This document shows positions 1-10,184 of a stretch of 52,263 nucleotides of DNA, piece by piece. A model generated the notes under the pieces. It was not told the DNA's origin. It saw nothing but the letters and a program-made list of their open reading frames with translations, and did not search any database. Position 1 is the stretch's first letter. Every line of letters starts with the position of its first letter. This DNA is from Candidatus Propionivibrio dominans (GTDB taxonomy: Bacteria > Pseudomonadota > Gammaproteobacteria > Burkholderiales > Rhodocyclaceae), in NCBI GenBank assembly GCA_016709335.1, contig JADJNC010000001.1, positions 1 to 52,263 on the forward strand, in the 5' to 3' direction. The position numbers were made by a program, and so were the translations under genes.

Positions 1-35
1 CGGCCTTGCCGCCGGCAGTGCAAACTATAATGCAA

Positions 36-1824
36 ATGCAACACATCCGCAACTTCTCGATCATCGCCCATATCGACCATGGCAAATCAACGCTTGCCGA
101 CCGCATCATCCATCTTTGCGGTGGATTGTCCGACCGCGAAATGGAAGCGCAAGTGCTCGATTCAATGGACATCGAACGTGAGCGAGGTATAACCATCAAG
201 GCGCAGACCGCTGCGTTGCAGTACAAATCGCACAGCGGCGCAATATACAATCTGAACCTCATCGACACGCCGGGACACGTCGACTTTTCCTACGAAGTGT
301 CGCGTTCGCTTTCTGCGTGCGAGGGCGCCTTGCTGGTTGTCGATGCGTCGCAAGGCGTCGAAGCACAGACGGTAGCCAACTGCTATACCGCAATCGAACT
401 TGGCGTCGAAGTTCTGCCCGTCTTGAACAAGATCGATCTTCCGTCGGCCATGCCCGACAACGCACGTCAGGAAATCGAGGACGTCATTGGCATTGACGCT
501 TCACACGCCATTCTTGCTTCTGCCAAGACGGGTCTTGGCGTGGATGAAATCCTGGAAGCGATCATCGAGCGTATCCCGGCACCACAAGGACCCCGATGCG
601 CCGCTAAAGGCGCTTCTGATTGATTCATGGTTTGACAATTACGTCGGCGTTGTCATGCTGGTTCGCGTCATCGATGGAACCTTGCGCCAGAAGAACAGGA
701 TTCGCTTGATGGCAAGTGGTTCGACCCATTTGTGCGAACAAGTGGGTGTGTTTACGCCTAAGGCTGTGCCCAGGGAAACCTTGAGCGCCGGCGAAGTGGG
801 TTACATAATTTCCGGCATCAAGGAGCTGCAAGCGGCCAAAGTGGGAGATACCGTAACCTCAGCCGAGAATCCTGCGAAGGAAGCGCTGCCCGGATTCAAG
901 GAAATCAAGTCACAGGTATTTGCCGGCCTTTATCCGATCGAATCCAACCAGTACGATTCGCTGCGCGAATCGCTGGAGAAACTCCAAGCTCAACGACGCC
1001 TCTCTGCACTACGAACCTGAAGTATCGCAGGCGCTTGGCTGGTTTTCGTTGCGGGTTTCTTGGCTTGCTGCACATGGAAATCGTGCAGGAGCGGTTTGGA
1101 ACGCGAATTCGATCAGGATCTCATCTCTACCGCGCCAACGGTCGTCATGAAGTTCTGATGCGCGACGGAAGCATCATTCAAGTGGAAAACCCGGCAAAAC
1201 TTCCCGAGCCGTCAAAAGTCGAGGAGGTTCGCGAACCGATTATCACGATTACCGTCTTTGTTCCGCAGGAGTACCTCGGCAACGTCATTACCCTGTGCAA
1301 CCAGAAGCGTGGCAATCAGGTGGACATGACCTACCACGGGCGTCAGGTTCAATTGATCCTATGAGATGCCGATGGCTGAAGTGGTCATGGATTTCTTCGA
1401 CAAGTTGAAATCCGTCTCGCGCGGATATGCCTCGCTCGACTACGATTTCAAGGAATTCAGAGCGGCCGACGTCGTCAAGCTGGACATCCTGATCAATGGC
1501 GAGAAAGTTGATGCCTTGTCGATGATTGTGCATCGGGCAAATTCGATCTACCGCGGACGAGAACTCGCCTCCAAAATGCGCGAATTGATTCCACGCCAGA
1601 TGTACGACGTCGCCATTCAGGCGGCGATAGGGGTCGAACATCGTCGCACGTGAAAACATCAAAGCCATGCGCAAGGACGTACTTGCCAAGTGCTACGGTG
1701 GCGACATCACGCGCAAGAAGAAATTGCTCGGAAGCAAAAGGCTGGCAAGAAGCGGATGAAACAAGTCGGGTCGGTCGAGATTCCACAGGAAGCCTTTCTT
1801 GCTGTGCTGCGTGTCGGAAAGTAG
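36..1824 (+). pseudogene. lepA: Elongation factor 4 (LepA), reading frame broken by several indels
   Basis: LepA is the ribosome back-translocating GTPase of the EF-G family, acting on stalled ribosomes. The GTPase motifs are visible at the N-terminus: AHIDHGKST (P-loop), DTPGHVDF and NKID. The C-terminal LepA-specific part ends in [15 protein letters not shown]. Frame changes are needed near 590, 985, 1035, 1098, 1148, 1355, 1630 and 1730 (for example an extra C before AAGCTCAACG, a missing T before ATGAAGTTCTG). With these corrected, the protein is full length (about 597 residues) with no lost motif and no internal stop, so sequence error is more likely than true decay. The start ATG fits known LepA N-termini ([14 protein letters not shown]). 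It is followed at 12 bases by lepB, its usual neighbour. Confidence 0.9.
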
Positions 1825-1835
1825 GGAGTACAAGT

Positions 1836-2624
1836 GTGAATTTTGCGTTGATCCTTTTCTGCCTGCTGCTTGTCAGTGGCGCCATCTGGGTGGCGGATAT
1901 TTTTGTCTTGAGGAAGTTCAGGGCGGCCGACGCCAAGGATCCCTGGTGGGTGGAGTATGGCGCGAGCTTCTTCCCGGTTATCCTGATCGTTTTCGTGCTG
2001 CGTTCTTTTATTGTGGAACCGTTCAAGATCCCTTCGGCATCGATGCTACCAACGCTGCATGTTGGTGATTTCATTCTGGTCAACAAATTTACCTACGGGA
2101 TTCGATTGCCAGTAGTCAACAAGAAGATCATTGATATCAACGAGCCGCAGCGAGGTGACGTCATGGTCTTCCGCTATCCGGAAGATCCGTCACTCGACTA
2201 TATCAAGCGCGTTATCGGCGTCCCGGGCGACAAGGTGGCCTACCAGAACAAGCGTCTCACGATCAACGGGAAGCCGGTCGAAACCACGAGAGTGGATGAT
2301 TATCTTCATCCGGAACGGCTCTACTATTCGAAACAGTTTGTCGAGAAATCCGACGGAGTCGAGCACCATACGCTCAACGATGTCGATGCCCCTGACTTTG
2401 TTTCAAATGCCACTCAATTTCCATATCGGAATGATTGCCTCTACAATAATGCAGGTTTGATCTGCACGGTGCCGGCCGGCCACTACTTCATGATGGGTGA
2501 TAACCGCGACAATAGCCGTGATAGCCGTTTTTGGGGGTTTGTTCCGGAAGAGAACATCGTTGGCAAGGCCTTTTTCATCTGGCTCAATTTTGGGGATCTC
2601 AAACGGATTGGCTCATTCAAATAG
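1836..2624 (+). CDS. lepB: Signal peptidase I
   Basis: Inner-membrane serine protease that removes signal peptides from exported proteins. 262 residues from a GTG start preceded by GGAG, directly after the lepA stop. Residues 1-20 form one membrane segment and about 45-62 a second. The catalytic serine lies in PSASMLPTL and the general-base lysine in DYIKRVIGVPGD; the family box MGDNRDNSRDSRFWG follows near the C-terminus. The reading frame stays open upstream of the GTG, but that part only reads through the lepA end. Intact, unlike lepA and rnc on either side. Confidence 0.96.
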   Translation: MNFALILFCLLLVSGAIWVADIFVLRKFRAADAKDPWWVEYGASFFPVILIVFVLRSFIVEPFKIPSASMLPTLHVGDFILVNKFTYGIRLPVVNKKIIDINEPQRGDVMVFRYPEDPSLDYIKRVIGVPGDKVAYQNKRLTINGKPVETTRVDDYLHPERLYYSKQFVEKSDGVEHHTLNDVDAPDFVSNATQFPYRNDCLYNNAGLICTVPAGHYFMMGDNRDNSRDSRFWGFVPEENIVGKAFFIWLNFGDLKRIGSFK

Positions 2625-2636
2625 GGGAAATTTGCT

Positions 2637-2990
2637 ATGAATAATCAGCGTGGTGTGGCGATTTCGGGGTTGTTGCTCTGGGGCTTTGTCATCGTGTTTG
2701 TCGCCTTGCTGGGCATGAAAGTTGTTCCGGAATATATGGACTACTTTAAAATTCTGAAAAGCGTTAAATCCATATCGGCAGGAGCGTCAGGTCAAACCGT
2801 TCACGAAATTAGAGAAGCCTTTGATCGTTATGCGGACGTTAATTACCTAGCTATAATAAAGGGCACCGACCTCGATATTTCCAAAGAAGGAAACGATGTC
2901 GTCATAGCCTTTGCATACGAGAGGCGCATTCCTTTGTTTTACAACGTTAGTTTGTTGATCGATTTCCACGGCTCGTCATCGGGGCATTGA
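2637..2990 (+). CDS. DUF4845 family membrane protein
   Basis: 117-residue protein with one N-terminal membrane segment (about residues 8-30, [20 protein letters not shown]) and a short extracytoplasmic domain. It matches the DUF4845 family that sits between lepB and rnc in betaproteobacteria; its function is unknown. The start follows GGGGAAATTTGCT, 12 bases after lepB, so it is in the same operon. Its stop codon overlaps a TTG that could start rnc. The assignment rests on length, topology and position, all of which agree. Confidence 0.85.
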   Translation: MNNQRGVAISGLLLWGFVIVFVALLGMKVVPEYMDYFKILKSVKSISAGASGQTVHEIREAFDRYADVNYLAIIKGTDLDISKEGNDVVIAFAYERRIPLFYNVSLLIDFHGSSSGH

Positions 2991-2998
2991 GTAGCCGA

Positions 2999-3666
2999 AT
3001 GACAAATCGACTTGAGCAGGCACTAGGTCATAAGTTTTTCGATTGCTCCCTGCTGCTGACAGCGCTGACCCATCGTAGCCATAGCTGGCCGCACAACGAA
3101 CGGCTCGAGTTTCTTGGTGATTCCATCCTCAATGGGGTCATCGCTCGCCAGCTTTTCGATTGTTTCCCGGATTTGCCAGAGGGCGACCTATCACGACTGC
3201 GCGCCAATCTTGTCCGACAGGAAAGCCTCCATCAACTGGCTCTGTCGCTATCGCCGGAGAGTTTCTGCGGCTGGGAGACGGCGAGCTGAAGAGCGGCGGT
3301 CGACAGCGCCCGTCAATACTTGCTGACGCTCTTGAGGCCTTGTTTGGTGCCATCTGGCTGGATGCCGGATTCGATGCGGCCAGCGCAGTCATCGTGCGCT
3401 TATATGCCGAAAAGCTTGCAACCATCGTTCCCGGGCAGCCGATCAAGGACGCCAAGACCCGCCTTCAGGAAGCATTGCAAGGCAGACGTCTGCCTCTGCC
3501 AAAATACTCACTGGCCAGCACCGAAGGCGAAGCACACGCGCAGCAATTCAGTATTTCCTGCCAGATCGACGCCTTGAACATTCGCACCCAGGGCAGTGGA
3601 GGAAGTCGTCGGGCAGCGGAGCAAATGGCGGCCGAGCGCGCGCTGGAAAAAATACAACACGCATGA
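2999..3666 (+). pseudogene. rnc: Ribonuclease III, one frameshift
   Basis: RNase III cleaves double-stranded RNA in rRNA and mRNA maturation. The N-terminal catalytic domain has the signature [12 protein letters not shown] (with the Mg-binding Glu and Asp), followed by [20 protein letters not shown] single frame change near 3255-3280 joins it to [14 protein letters not shown] and the C-terminal double-stranded RNA-binding domain ([19 protein letters not shown] through [15 protein letters not shown] end). Corrected length is about 222 residues, normal for the family. The ATG is chosen over an in-frame TTG that overlaps the previous stop. The end overlaps the start of era by ATGA, the usual coupling. 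Confidence 0.9.
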
Positions 3667-4547
3667 GTGAACTGAAATCCGGGACGATTGCCATCGTCGG
3701 TCGCCCGAACGTCGGCAAGTCGACGCTGTTCAACCGGCTGGTCGGTGAAAAGATCAGCATCGTCTCACGCAAGGCACAGACAACGCGGCATCGCATCATG
3801 GGCATTCTGACCCAGCCTGATGCCCAATACGTGTTTGTCGATACCCCGGGGTTTCAGACCCGCCATACCAATGCGCTGAACCGGGCGATGAATCGCGGTG
3901 TAACGCAAGCGCTAGCCGAAGTTGACGTTGTGGTTCTTGTCGTCGATGCGGATCATCTTGACGCGAAGGACAAGGCGGTCATCCAGCTCCTGATACCGGG
4001 ACGCCCTGTCATTCTGGCCGCCAACAAGATCGACCAGATCAAGGACAAGACGCGGCTCTTGCCCATTCTCGCCAACCTCGCCGGGCAGTATTCGTTTGCC
4101 GCCCTTGTTCCAATCAGCGCAACGACGGGCAGTCAGCTCGACGAACTTCTGGCTGAAATTCGGAAACACTTGCCGCACGAGGAACTGCTGTACGGCGAGA
4201 ACGAAATCACCGACAAGAGCGAGCGATTTCTCGCCGCCGAATTCATTCGCGAAAAACTCTTCCGATTGACCGGTGACGAACTGCCCTATGCCGCCACCGT
4301 CGAAGTGGAAAAGTTCGAGATTGACGGAGCATTGCGCCGTATCAGTGCTGCAATAGTCGTTGATCGCCAGGCACATAAGGGGATTGTCATAGGCAAAAGT
4401 GGCGAGACTCTGAAGCGAATCGCCTCGGAAGCGCGCCAGGATATGGAGCGCCTGTTTGACGGCAAGGTATTTCTTGAAGTTTTTGTCAAGGTCAAGTCGG
4501 GGTGGAACAATGATGAGCGTTTGCTCAAGAGCCTTGGCTACGAGTAG
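3663..4547 (+). CDS. era: GTPase Era
   Basis: Era binds the 3' end of 16S rRNA and is needed for 30S subunit maturation. 294 residues, complete. G1 is GRPNVGKST (about residues 13-21), G3 DTPGFQT, G4 NKID; the C-terminal KH domain contains [14 protein letters not shown]. Overlaps rnc by four bases (ATGA), so its translation is probably coupled. Intact although genes on both sides are frameshifted. Confidence 0.97.
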   Translation: MSELKSGTIAIVGRPNVGKSTLFNRLVGEKISIVSRKAQTTRHRIMGILTQPDAQYVFVDTPGFQTRHTNALNRAMNRGVTQALAEVDVVVLVVDADHLDAKDKAVIQLLIPGRPVILAANKIDQIKDKTRLLPILANLAGQYSFAALVPISATTGSQLDELLAEIRKHLPHEELLYGENEITDKSERFLAAEFIREKLFRLTGDELPYAATVEVEKFEIDGALRRISAAIVVDRQAHKGIVIGKSGETLKRIASEARQDMERLFDGKVFLEVFVKVKSGWNNDERLLKSLGYE

Positions 4548-4568
4548 ATCGCGGAGAGGGCGCCTGAG

Positions 4569-5281
4569 GTGATGCACCGGAACAAGGTCGACGGCCAGCC
4601 TGCTTTCGTGTTGCACACCTACGCTTTCCGCGAAACCAGCCTGATCGTCGAAGTGTTCTCGCGCGACTTTGGCCGTGTTGCCCTGTTGGCGCGAGGGCCC
4701 GCCGCCCGCGTTCCCCCATGCGTGGCGTATTGCTCGCCTTCCAACCGCTCGAACTGGCCTGGGCTGGTCGAGGCGAAGTGCAAACCCTGATACGTGCCGA
4801 GTGGCAGGGCGGGCAACCCTTGCTGTCCGGCAAGGCGCTATTTTGCGCGTACTATCTCAACGAACTGTTGATGCAGCTTCTGCCGCGTGAGGATGCCCAT
4901 TTGCGCCTTTTCTCGGTCTATGGTGAAACCTTGCTACGCTTTTCCATGGCGTTCAGAGTCGGATCTGCGCTGCTTCGAGCGGTCGTTCCTGCAGGAATTG
5001 GGTTACGGACTGACGCCTGAAAATGACGTCGACGGTGTGCCCATCGACATTGCCGGGCACTATGTTTACCGGATCGAAAATGGCCCGGTAAAGCTCCAAC
5101 GCCCCGGCAGTTCAGCATTGTCGATCAGCGGCAAGACCTTGATTGACCTGTCGCGCGAAGATTTTACCGATCCGCGGACACAGATTGAAGCCAAGCAACT
5201 GATGCGGGCGCTGATTTCTCATTACACTGGCGATAAGAATCTGGAGACACGCCGGATATTTAGGAGCTGCAGGAGCTATGA
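4569..5281 (+). pseudogene. recO: DNA repair protein RecO, several frameshifts
   Basis: RecO works with RecR to load RecA on gapped DNA. The N-terminal OB-fold part is clear (VLHTYAFRETSLIVEVFSRD, a typical RecO beginning) with a GTG or ATG start 22 bases after era. The frame must change near 4705, 4950 and 5263. Corrected, the C-terminus reads HYTGDKNLETRRIFR then ELQEL and stops at TGA, as in other betaproteobacterial RecO proteins. Without the last correction the frame runs on to 5327. The usual downstream gene pdxJ is absent and an integrase remnant follows, so the region after recO is a junction. Confidence 0.88.
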
Positions 5282-5401
5282 TTTGATGTTTTTTACATCC
5301 AATCCAGTCCGAGATCTGCCAAAATGAGCGTAACGCACGGTAAATAAACAGTTTTGTTGTTTATGACGTCCAGTTGCGTCTTTTGACATCCCGACTATAC
5401 T

Positions 5402-5437
5402 GAGTAGCTAGCTGAGTAGCTACGTGAGTAGCTGCGT
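5402..5437. repeat. Three 12-base direct repeats (GAGTAGCTNNNN)
   Basis: GAGTAGCT occurs three times at exact 12-base spacing, between recO and the integrase remnant. Iterons of this kind often bind a recombinase, excisionase or regulator. The role here is inference; no second att-like copy was seen in the window. Confidence 0.5.
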
Positions 5438-5453
5438 AAATCATAGTTACGCA
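5433..5453. promoter_or_regulatory. Inverted repeat at the integrase start
   Basis: TGCGTAA and TTACGCA form a perfect 7-base inverted repeat with a 7-base spacer ending one base before the integrase ATG. It overlaps the last GAGTAGCT repeat. Its position would suit an operator or a recombinase site; this is inferred from position only. Confidence 0.4.
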
Positions 5454-6636
5454 ATGGGAGGCGTCTTGGGCAAGCTCACGGATGTCCAGATCAAGCACTG
5501 GATCAAGGCGGCCAATTCCGTTGCCAAGTCGGACGGCGAGGGTCTTACTTTCACGCTGTCAAAGGATGGCTCGGCGGCTTGGGTGCTTCGCCATCGGATC
5601 GGTGGCAAGCAGCGCGAGAAAACCTTGGGCCGTTTCCCGGATATGTCGCTGAAAAAAGCGAGGGGAATTGCTGCAGACGATCGGGTAAAGATCCAGCAAG
5701 GGATTGATGTCGGCCGTGAAAGCAGGTTGACAACACCAGGCCATAACCGCCCGGACCGTTCGTCAACCCAGACCGCCGACCTGTGAGGCCAAGGTTCTGC
5801 CGGGGCTTGCCGCTAGTACTGGGGTTGCCAGAAAACAGAAAATCCGTGATTACATTCTTCCGACGATTGGGCATCTTCCGGCGCGTGATGTAACTGGCGC
5901 AGATGTGGTTCGCCTGCTCGATAGGGCAGGGAAGAAATCGCCCAGGCTGGTAAAGGGGGTGTTGAGCGTAGTCAGCCTTGTCTTTGCCCATGGACAAGCG
6001 AGGCATATCGTTGTCGCGAACCCTAGTGCTGGAATCACGGCTAAGGCAATTGTCGGCGCAGAAGGCAAAACGATCAAAGTCAGAGTCATGCTGACCGACG
6101 CGAGATCAAGGCCTTGTTGCCAGCACTTAGCGAAGCCAACCGAAGCGTTGAACTGGTGACCCGGTCTCTACTATCCACCGCCGTCCGCATTCAGGCCCTG
6201 ATGATTGCCGAGTGGGAGCACATCGACTTTGTCAAAAAGGGAATGGACGATCCGCCGGGTGACGGACGCAAGTCCGAGCGAACATTTGTGGTGCCGCTAA
6301 CAGATGCGGTAGTCGGATACTTTTATTCGCTAAAAGAACTGGCTGGGAAATCCAAGTATGTCGTTCCTGTGCTGAAACGTCGGCGCGGAAAGGATGGCGA
6401 TTATCCGATGCCCCCGGGCTCAATTAACCATGCCCTTGAGAGTCTGCGCGAATATTGGAGATAAAGTGCGTGAAATCTCACCGCACGATTTTCGCTCGAC
6501 CGCACGCAGCCATCTTGGCGCATTAGGCGTTCCGGTAATTGTTGCTGAACGATGTCTGAATCACTCGTTGGGTGGCTTGATTGCCGTCTATGATCAGCAC
6601 GACTATCTGGAAGAGCGGCGGAGGCGCTGGAGTTAG
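5454..6636 (+). pseudogene. P4-type tyrosine recombinase/integrase, decayed or frameshifted
   Basis: The N-terminal DUF4102 integrase domain is recognisable (GKLTDVQIKHWIKA, WVLRHRIGGKQREKTLGRFPDMSL). Later pieces in other frames give the core-binding domain (ILPTIGHLPARDVTGADVVRLLDRAG) and the catalytic domain. This has the first Arg in STAVRIQALMIAEWEHIDF, the HxxR box in SPHDFRSTARSHLG, and the nucleophile Tyr region LNHSLGGLIAVYDQHDYLEERR. At least three frame changes are needed, near 5720-5780, 6075-6095 and 6440-6470, and the C-terminus is cut short. It lies directly after recO where pdxJ would be expected, which marks an integration event. No cargo is clearly assignable to it. Confidence 0.8.
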
Positions 6637-7177
6637 GGGGCGCCAAGCTGGCGATTCTTGAATCTGGAGCGGACAACGTCATTTCGTTGCACGGCAATGC
6701 GGCGAATTAGATCGGTATCCGATTTCAGCAGACGTTTCTTCTTGTGCGATGCATATCGATCCGGCATGAAGATTGTTACGCTATGATCTGTCGCAGATCG
6801 GCCAGGAGCCGCCAGTCGGGTCAATCCTCCAATTCTCAGGTTCGTTTGCCGTGCTTTCTCGGAAGCAGCCATTGGATCGGCGGCACCCTATTTTCTCGCC
6901 TGATTGGCTCCAATGCAGCGGAAGCCGTCAGTCACAAGGCACGGCTTCGGTATATCTCCGGCGCAACGCCATTCACGAAACGTACCTTTCTGAGGGCAGC
7001 TTATCTCCCCATAGCCGCCACTCTCCAAGCATCAGGCATCAGGCAGTGCTTGGGGTGCGCTTCGAGTAGCTTTTCTGCAAATCGTGACGCATGCTGGCAC
7101 GACATCGGTGATTGACTGCAGTGCTCGGCGTTAGCCATAATCCGCGAAGGCCCACTTCCTATCCTTTGTCCTTCGAC
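6637..7177. other. No recognisable gene
   Basis: About 540 bases between the integrase remnant and the HxlR gene. Open frames of 80-120 codons exist on both strands, but none shows a ribosome binding site, a known motif or a plausible composition. It may be decayed island DNA. Confidence 0.5.
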
Positions 7178-7514
7178 CTAGCGGGATTTCGCGTTGCCGG
7201 AACGCTGGACAGTTGTACGCTCCAGAGTCATCTGCAGTTCGTCAACCTGATCGATCAGCGTGATGAAATGCCTGCCGAAGGCGGTCAGTTGATATTCCAC
7301 GCGCGGCGGAACTTCGGGGAAACTGGTCTTGTCCAGAATGCCAAAGCGCACCAGCTTGGCCAGTCGCTCGTTGAGCACCTTGCCGCTGAGGCCGTCAATC
7401 GCATGCTCCATTTCGCCGGGACGGCGCACCTTTTCGCACCAGGCTCAAAACGGTCAGCGACCATTTGCAGCCAATGATGCTTTCCACCATCTGATGAACG
7501 CTGGGATTGCTCAT
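7178..7514 (-). pseudogene. HxlR family transcriptional regulator, one frameshift
   Basis: HxlR proteins are winged-helix DNA-binding dimers, many of them sensing thiol-reactive or redox signals. The start gives MSNPSVHQMVESIIGCKWSL, with the single Cys before KW that is typical of the family. One missing base near 7430 separates it from the rest, VRRPGEMEHAIDGLSGKVLN (recognition helix) and FPEVPPRVEYQLTAFGRHF (wing). Corrected length is about 112 residues, normal for the family. Divergent from the cytochrome P460/redoxin pair, which it probably regulates. Confidence 0.82.
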
Positions 7515-7552
7515 GCGCCGAAAATATTTATCCCGTTTGTGATCAACAAAAT

Positions 7553-7566
7553 GCACCAAAAGGTGC
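7553..7566. promoter_or_regulatory. Possible HxlR operator
   Basis: GCACC AAAA GGTGC is a perfect inverted repeat in the divergent region between the HxlR gene and the P460 gene. HxlR regulators usually bind short palindromes in such intergenic regions. The assignment is inference from position. Confidence 0.35.
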
Positions 7567-7662
7567 CTACCCGACCGGTTTGTACCCGCTTGCCGCGACC
7601 TTCACCGGCTCGTAGATTGGTTCCTGTCTGCTCACACAAAACCCAATCGAAAGGAATGCAAA

Positions 7663-8160
7663 ATGCGAATCACTCTTTCTCGCGCAGCGTCCATTATCGT
7701 CCTATCCGCGGCTGTTTCAAGCAGTTCCGTCGGCGCGGCGGATGCAAACCCGGTGCCTTATCCGCAAGGTTACCGCGACTGGCACCATGTCAAGTCGATG
7801 GTCATCAATCCCGGCCACGGGCTATACGACGCGTTCGGCGGCATTCACCATCTTTACGCGAACAAGGCCGCCATGGCGGGTTACAAGACGGGGAAATGGG
7901 CTGACGGCGCCGTCATCGTGTTCGACCTGCTCGAGGCGAAGTCGGCCGACAACGCCGTCGTCGAAGGTTCGCGCAAGGTGGTTGGTGTCATGCATCGCGA
8001 CGCGCGCAAATATGCCACGACCGGCGGCTGGGGCTACGAGGGATTCAAGGGCGACAGCAGCACCGAACGCGCGGTGGGCGCCAATGCACTGACGGCTTGC
8101 CACCAGTGCCACATCGCGCAAAAAGACGCCGGCTTCGTGTTCAGCAAGGCACGCCCTTGA
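7663..8160 (+). CDS. Cytochrome P460 family protein, exported
   Basis: 165 residues with a cleavable signal peptide (residues 1-25, ending near VGAADA) and one c-type haem site, CHQCH (Cys146, Cys149, His150), near the C-terminus, as in cytochrome P460 and c'-beta proteins. The body (YRDWHHVKSMVINPGHGLYDAFGGIHHLYAN in part, KWADGAVIVFDLLEA, VGVMHRDARKYATTGGWGYE) fits the Pfam P460 fold. Family members oxidise hydroxylamine or bind NO in the periplasm; which applies here cannot be read from the sequence. AAGGAA precedes the ATG. It overlaps or abuts the thioredoxin-fold gene downstream. Confidence 0.88.
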   Translation: MRITLSRAASIIVLSAAVSSSSVGAADANPVPYPQGYRDWHHVKSMVINPGHGLYDAFGGIHHLYANKAAMAGYKTGKWADGAVIVFDLLEAKSADNAVVEGSRKVVGVMHRDARKYATTGGWGYEGFKGDSSTERAVGANALTACHQCHIAQKDAGFVFSKARP

Positions 8161-8642
8161 ATCGGGGCTCCGCCGCCCCTGCCCTGCGCGTTTCGCAGTG
8201 GCTCAACAGCAATTGTGTTATAATGTTGGATGAATTGCGCGGCAAGGTGGTGCTGGTCCATGCGTTTCAGATGCTGTGTCCGGCCTGCGTAATGCAGGGA
8301 GGGCCGCAGGCGGTGCGCTTGTGGCAGCGCTATCAACAAGGCCGGCCGGACAGCGACGTGGCGGTGATCGGCTTGCACACCGTATTCGAACATCACGAGG
8401 TCATGACGCCGACGGCACTCGCGGTCTATCTGCACGAATTCCGCATCCCTTTCCCGGTGGCGGTAGACCGGGCAAGTGCAGACGGACCGATCCCCCAAAC
8501 CATGCACGCCTACGCGATGCAGGGCACGCCGACAAGCTTGTTGATCGACCGGGCCGGGCGTTTGCGCAAACAATTTTTTGGCGTCGAGTCGGACCAGCAG
8601 ATGGTCGCGGACATTGATATCCTCATCACGGAACCGGCGTAG
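8157..8642 (+). CDS. Thioredoxin-fold (TlpA-like) redoxin
   Basis: Contains the thioredoxin-type active site CPAC in HAFQMLCPACVMQGGPQ, and later VAVIGLHTVFEHH and QGTPTSLLIDRAGRLR, as in the redoxin/TlpA group. No clear signal peptide, so it is probably cytoplasmic. Start is uncertain: the TTG that overlaps the P460 stop (giving LNRGSAAPALRVSQWLN) keeps an N-terminal segment seen in relatives, while the first ATG is at 8223. The overlap suggests translational coupling to the P460 gene and a shared redox or nitrosative-stress role. Confidence 0.7.
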   Translation: MNRGSAAPALRVSQWLNSNCVIMLDELRGKVVLVHAFQMLCPACVMQGGPQAVRLWQRYQQGRPDSDVAVIGLHTVFEHHEVMTPTALAVYLHEFRIPFPVAVDRASADGPIPQTMHAYAMQGTPTSLLIDRAGRLRKQFFGVESDQQMVADIDILITEPA

Positions 8643-8960
8643 GGGGAACGGCTACAGTTGGCGAAGGCTAGGTTAGAGCGCCCGCTGGCAGGCGCCTACG
8701 CCCAGTAATTTTCCCCGAATGAGTGCTATCGCTGCACACCTGCCCGACAAGCTGAAAAATCAAAATCGAAAATTGAAGGGCCGCTTCCGCCATTCTGATG
8801 GTTGGCGCAAATGGCCGCTTCCATTTTCCGCCACCGGCAGCAAAGGGTCGATTGCGGAAGCTCAGCATCGCCTAGCCCCGCATTGTCTATCGCCAATAAT
8901 TTGTGCGCAGCACCACGTTGACCTCGGCTTCACTCATTGAACTCGGAGACTTCGACTGCC
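8643..8960. other. Intergenic stretch without a recognisable gene
   Basis: About 320 bases between two convergent genes. There are short open frames on both strands without ribosome binding sites or family motifs. I see no convincing terminator. Confidence 0.45.
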
Positions 8961-10173
8961 TCAGTAGAGCAGGAAATCCTCGCGCTCGGCCTCCCAGGCG
9001 GCTTCGTCGGCCAGCGCCAATGCGTCGAGGTCGGCAGGCGTCGCGGACGGGTCGTCTACCCACTCGCGCAACACGGGGCTGCCGTTGATCAGGTCGATGG
9101 CCAGCCGGTCATTCTCGTATTCGTAGGCGAAGTCGCGCCACAGCGGGTAGTCCGGCTGCAAGCGGCGCAATGCCTTGAAGGCCAGGCTTTGCACGCGCCA
9201 CGGGCGGAAGGCGTGGTGCTGGTAATGGGCGTCTTCAACATGAATCTGTACCCCGTTGCACAGTTGCCCGGCGTGTTTGTGGAAGGTCGGTTCGAACCAG
9301 CACTCGCGCAGGCGGCAGCCGGCAAGCCACGCCGGGGCGAGGGCGAACATTTCGCCGATCAGTGCCCGGGCGTCGATGTCAGGCGCGCCGAACAGTTCGA
9401 GCGGGCGGGTCGTTCCGCGCCCCTCGGAGAGCGTCGTTCCTTCGAGCATCACGGTGCCGGCGTAGCAGCGCGCCATCGAGAGAGTCGGCGCATTCGGGCT
9501 GGGATTGATCCACGAACGTTCGCCGAGCGGCCAGCCATAACCGGGCGCGTCTTCGGGCCGCCAGCCGTGCATGCGGATGACTTCGCATTCGACATCGAGT
9601 TTGAGGGGTGGCGATGAACCACCGCGCCAGCTCGCCCATGGTCAGGCCGTGGCGCATCGGCAGCGCACCGGCGCCTCACAAAACTCTCCCAGCCCGGACG
9701 CAACAGCAGCCCTTCCAGCGGCCGGCCGACGGGGTTTGGACGCTCGAGTATCCACACCGTCTTGCCGTGTTCGGCGGCCGCTTCGAGCAGATAGCGCAGC
9801 GTGGTAATGAAGGTGTAGATGCGGCAGCCAAGATCCTGCAGGTCGATCAGCAGCACGTCAAAAGTGTCCATCATCGACGGCGTCGGGCGACGTACTTGGC
9901 CGTACAGGCTGAATACCGGGATGCCGTGCCGTGGATCGAGATAGTCGGGCGACTGATCATATTGTCCCGCTTGTCGCCGCGCAGGCCGTGCTGCGGGCCG
10001 AAGGCCGCACTCAAGCGCAGATCGGGGAGGGCGGCCAGCGCATCGAGGGCATGCGTCAGATCGGCCGTCACCGAGGCCGGGTGGGCGAGCAGGGCAACGC
10101 GCCTGCCGGCCAGCGGCTGGCGCAGCTCGGCTTCGGCGATCAGGCGGTCGAGACCAAATTTTATGTCGGGCAT
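8961..10173 (-). pseudogene. NamZ-like exo-beta-N-acetylmuramidase (DUF1343), frameshifted
   Basis: The pieces assemble into one DUF1343 protein of about 400 residues. The N-terminus is FGLDRLIAEAELRQPLAGRRVALLAHPASVT in part, followed by FGPQHGLRGDKRDNM, FDVLLIDLQDLGCRIYTFITTL, WILERPNPVGRP, GERSWINPSPNAPT and LEGTTLSEGRGTTRP. DUF1343 enzymes release N-acetylmuramic acid from the ends of peptidoglycan fragments and are used in cell wall recycling. Frame changes lie near 9950, 9680 and 9575. The last 203 residues are in one open frame. ATG chosen; an upstream in-frame TTG is also possible. It starts 11 bases after the DOMON-like gene, so the two form an operon. Confidence 0.85.
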
Positions 10174-10184
10174 CGTGGGGGCTT

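Noticed and set aside
6744..7115. Plus-strand frames of about 100-120 codons after the integrase
   Set aside because: Two overlapping frames, no ribosome site, no motif; probably non-coding or decayed DNA.
9288..9300. GGTTCGAACC resembling a tRNA T-arm
   Set aside because: It lies inside the NamZ-like coding sequence, and no acceptor or anticodon stem can be formed around it.
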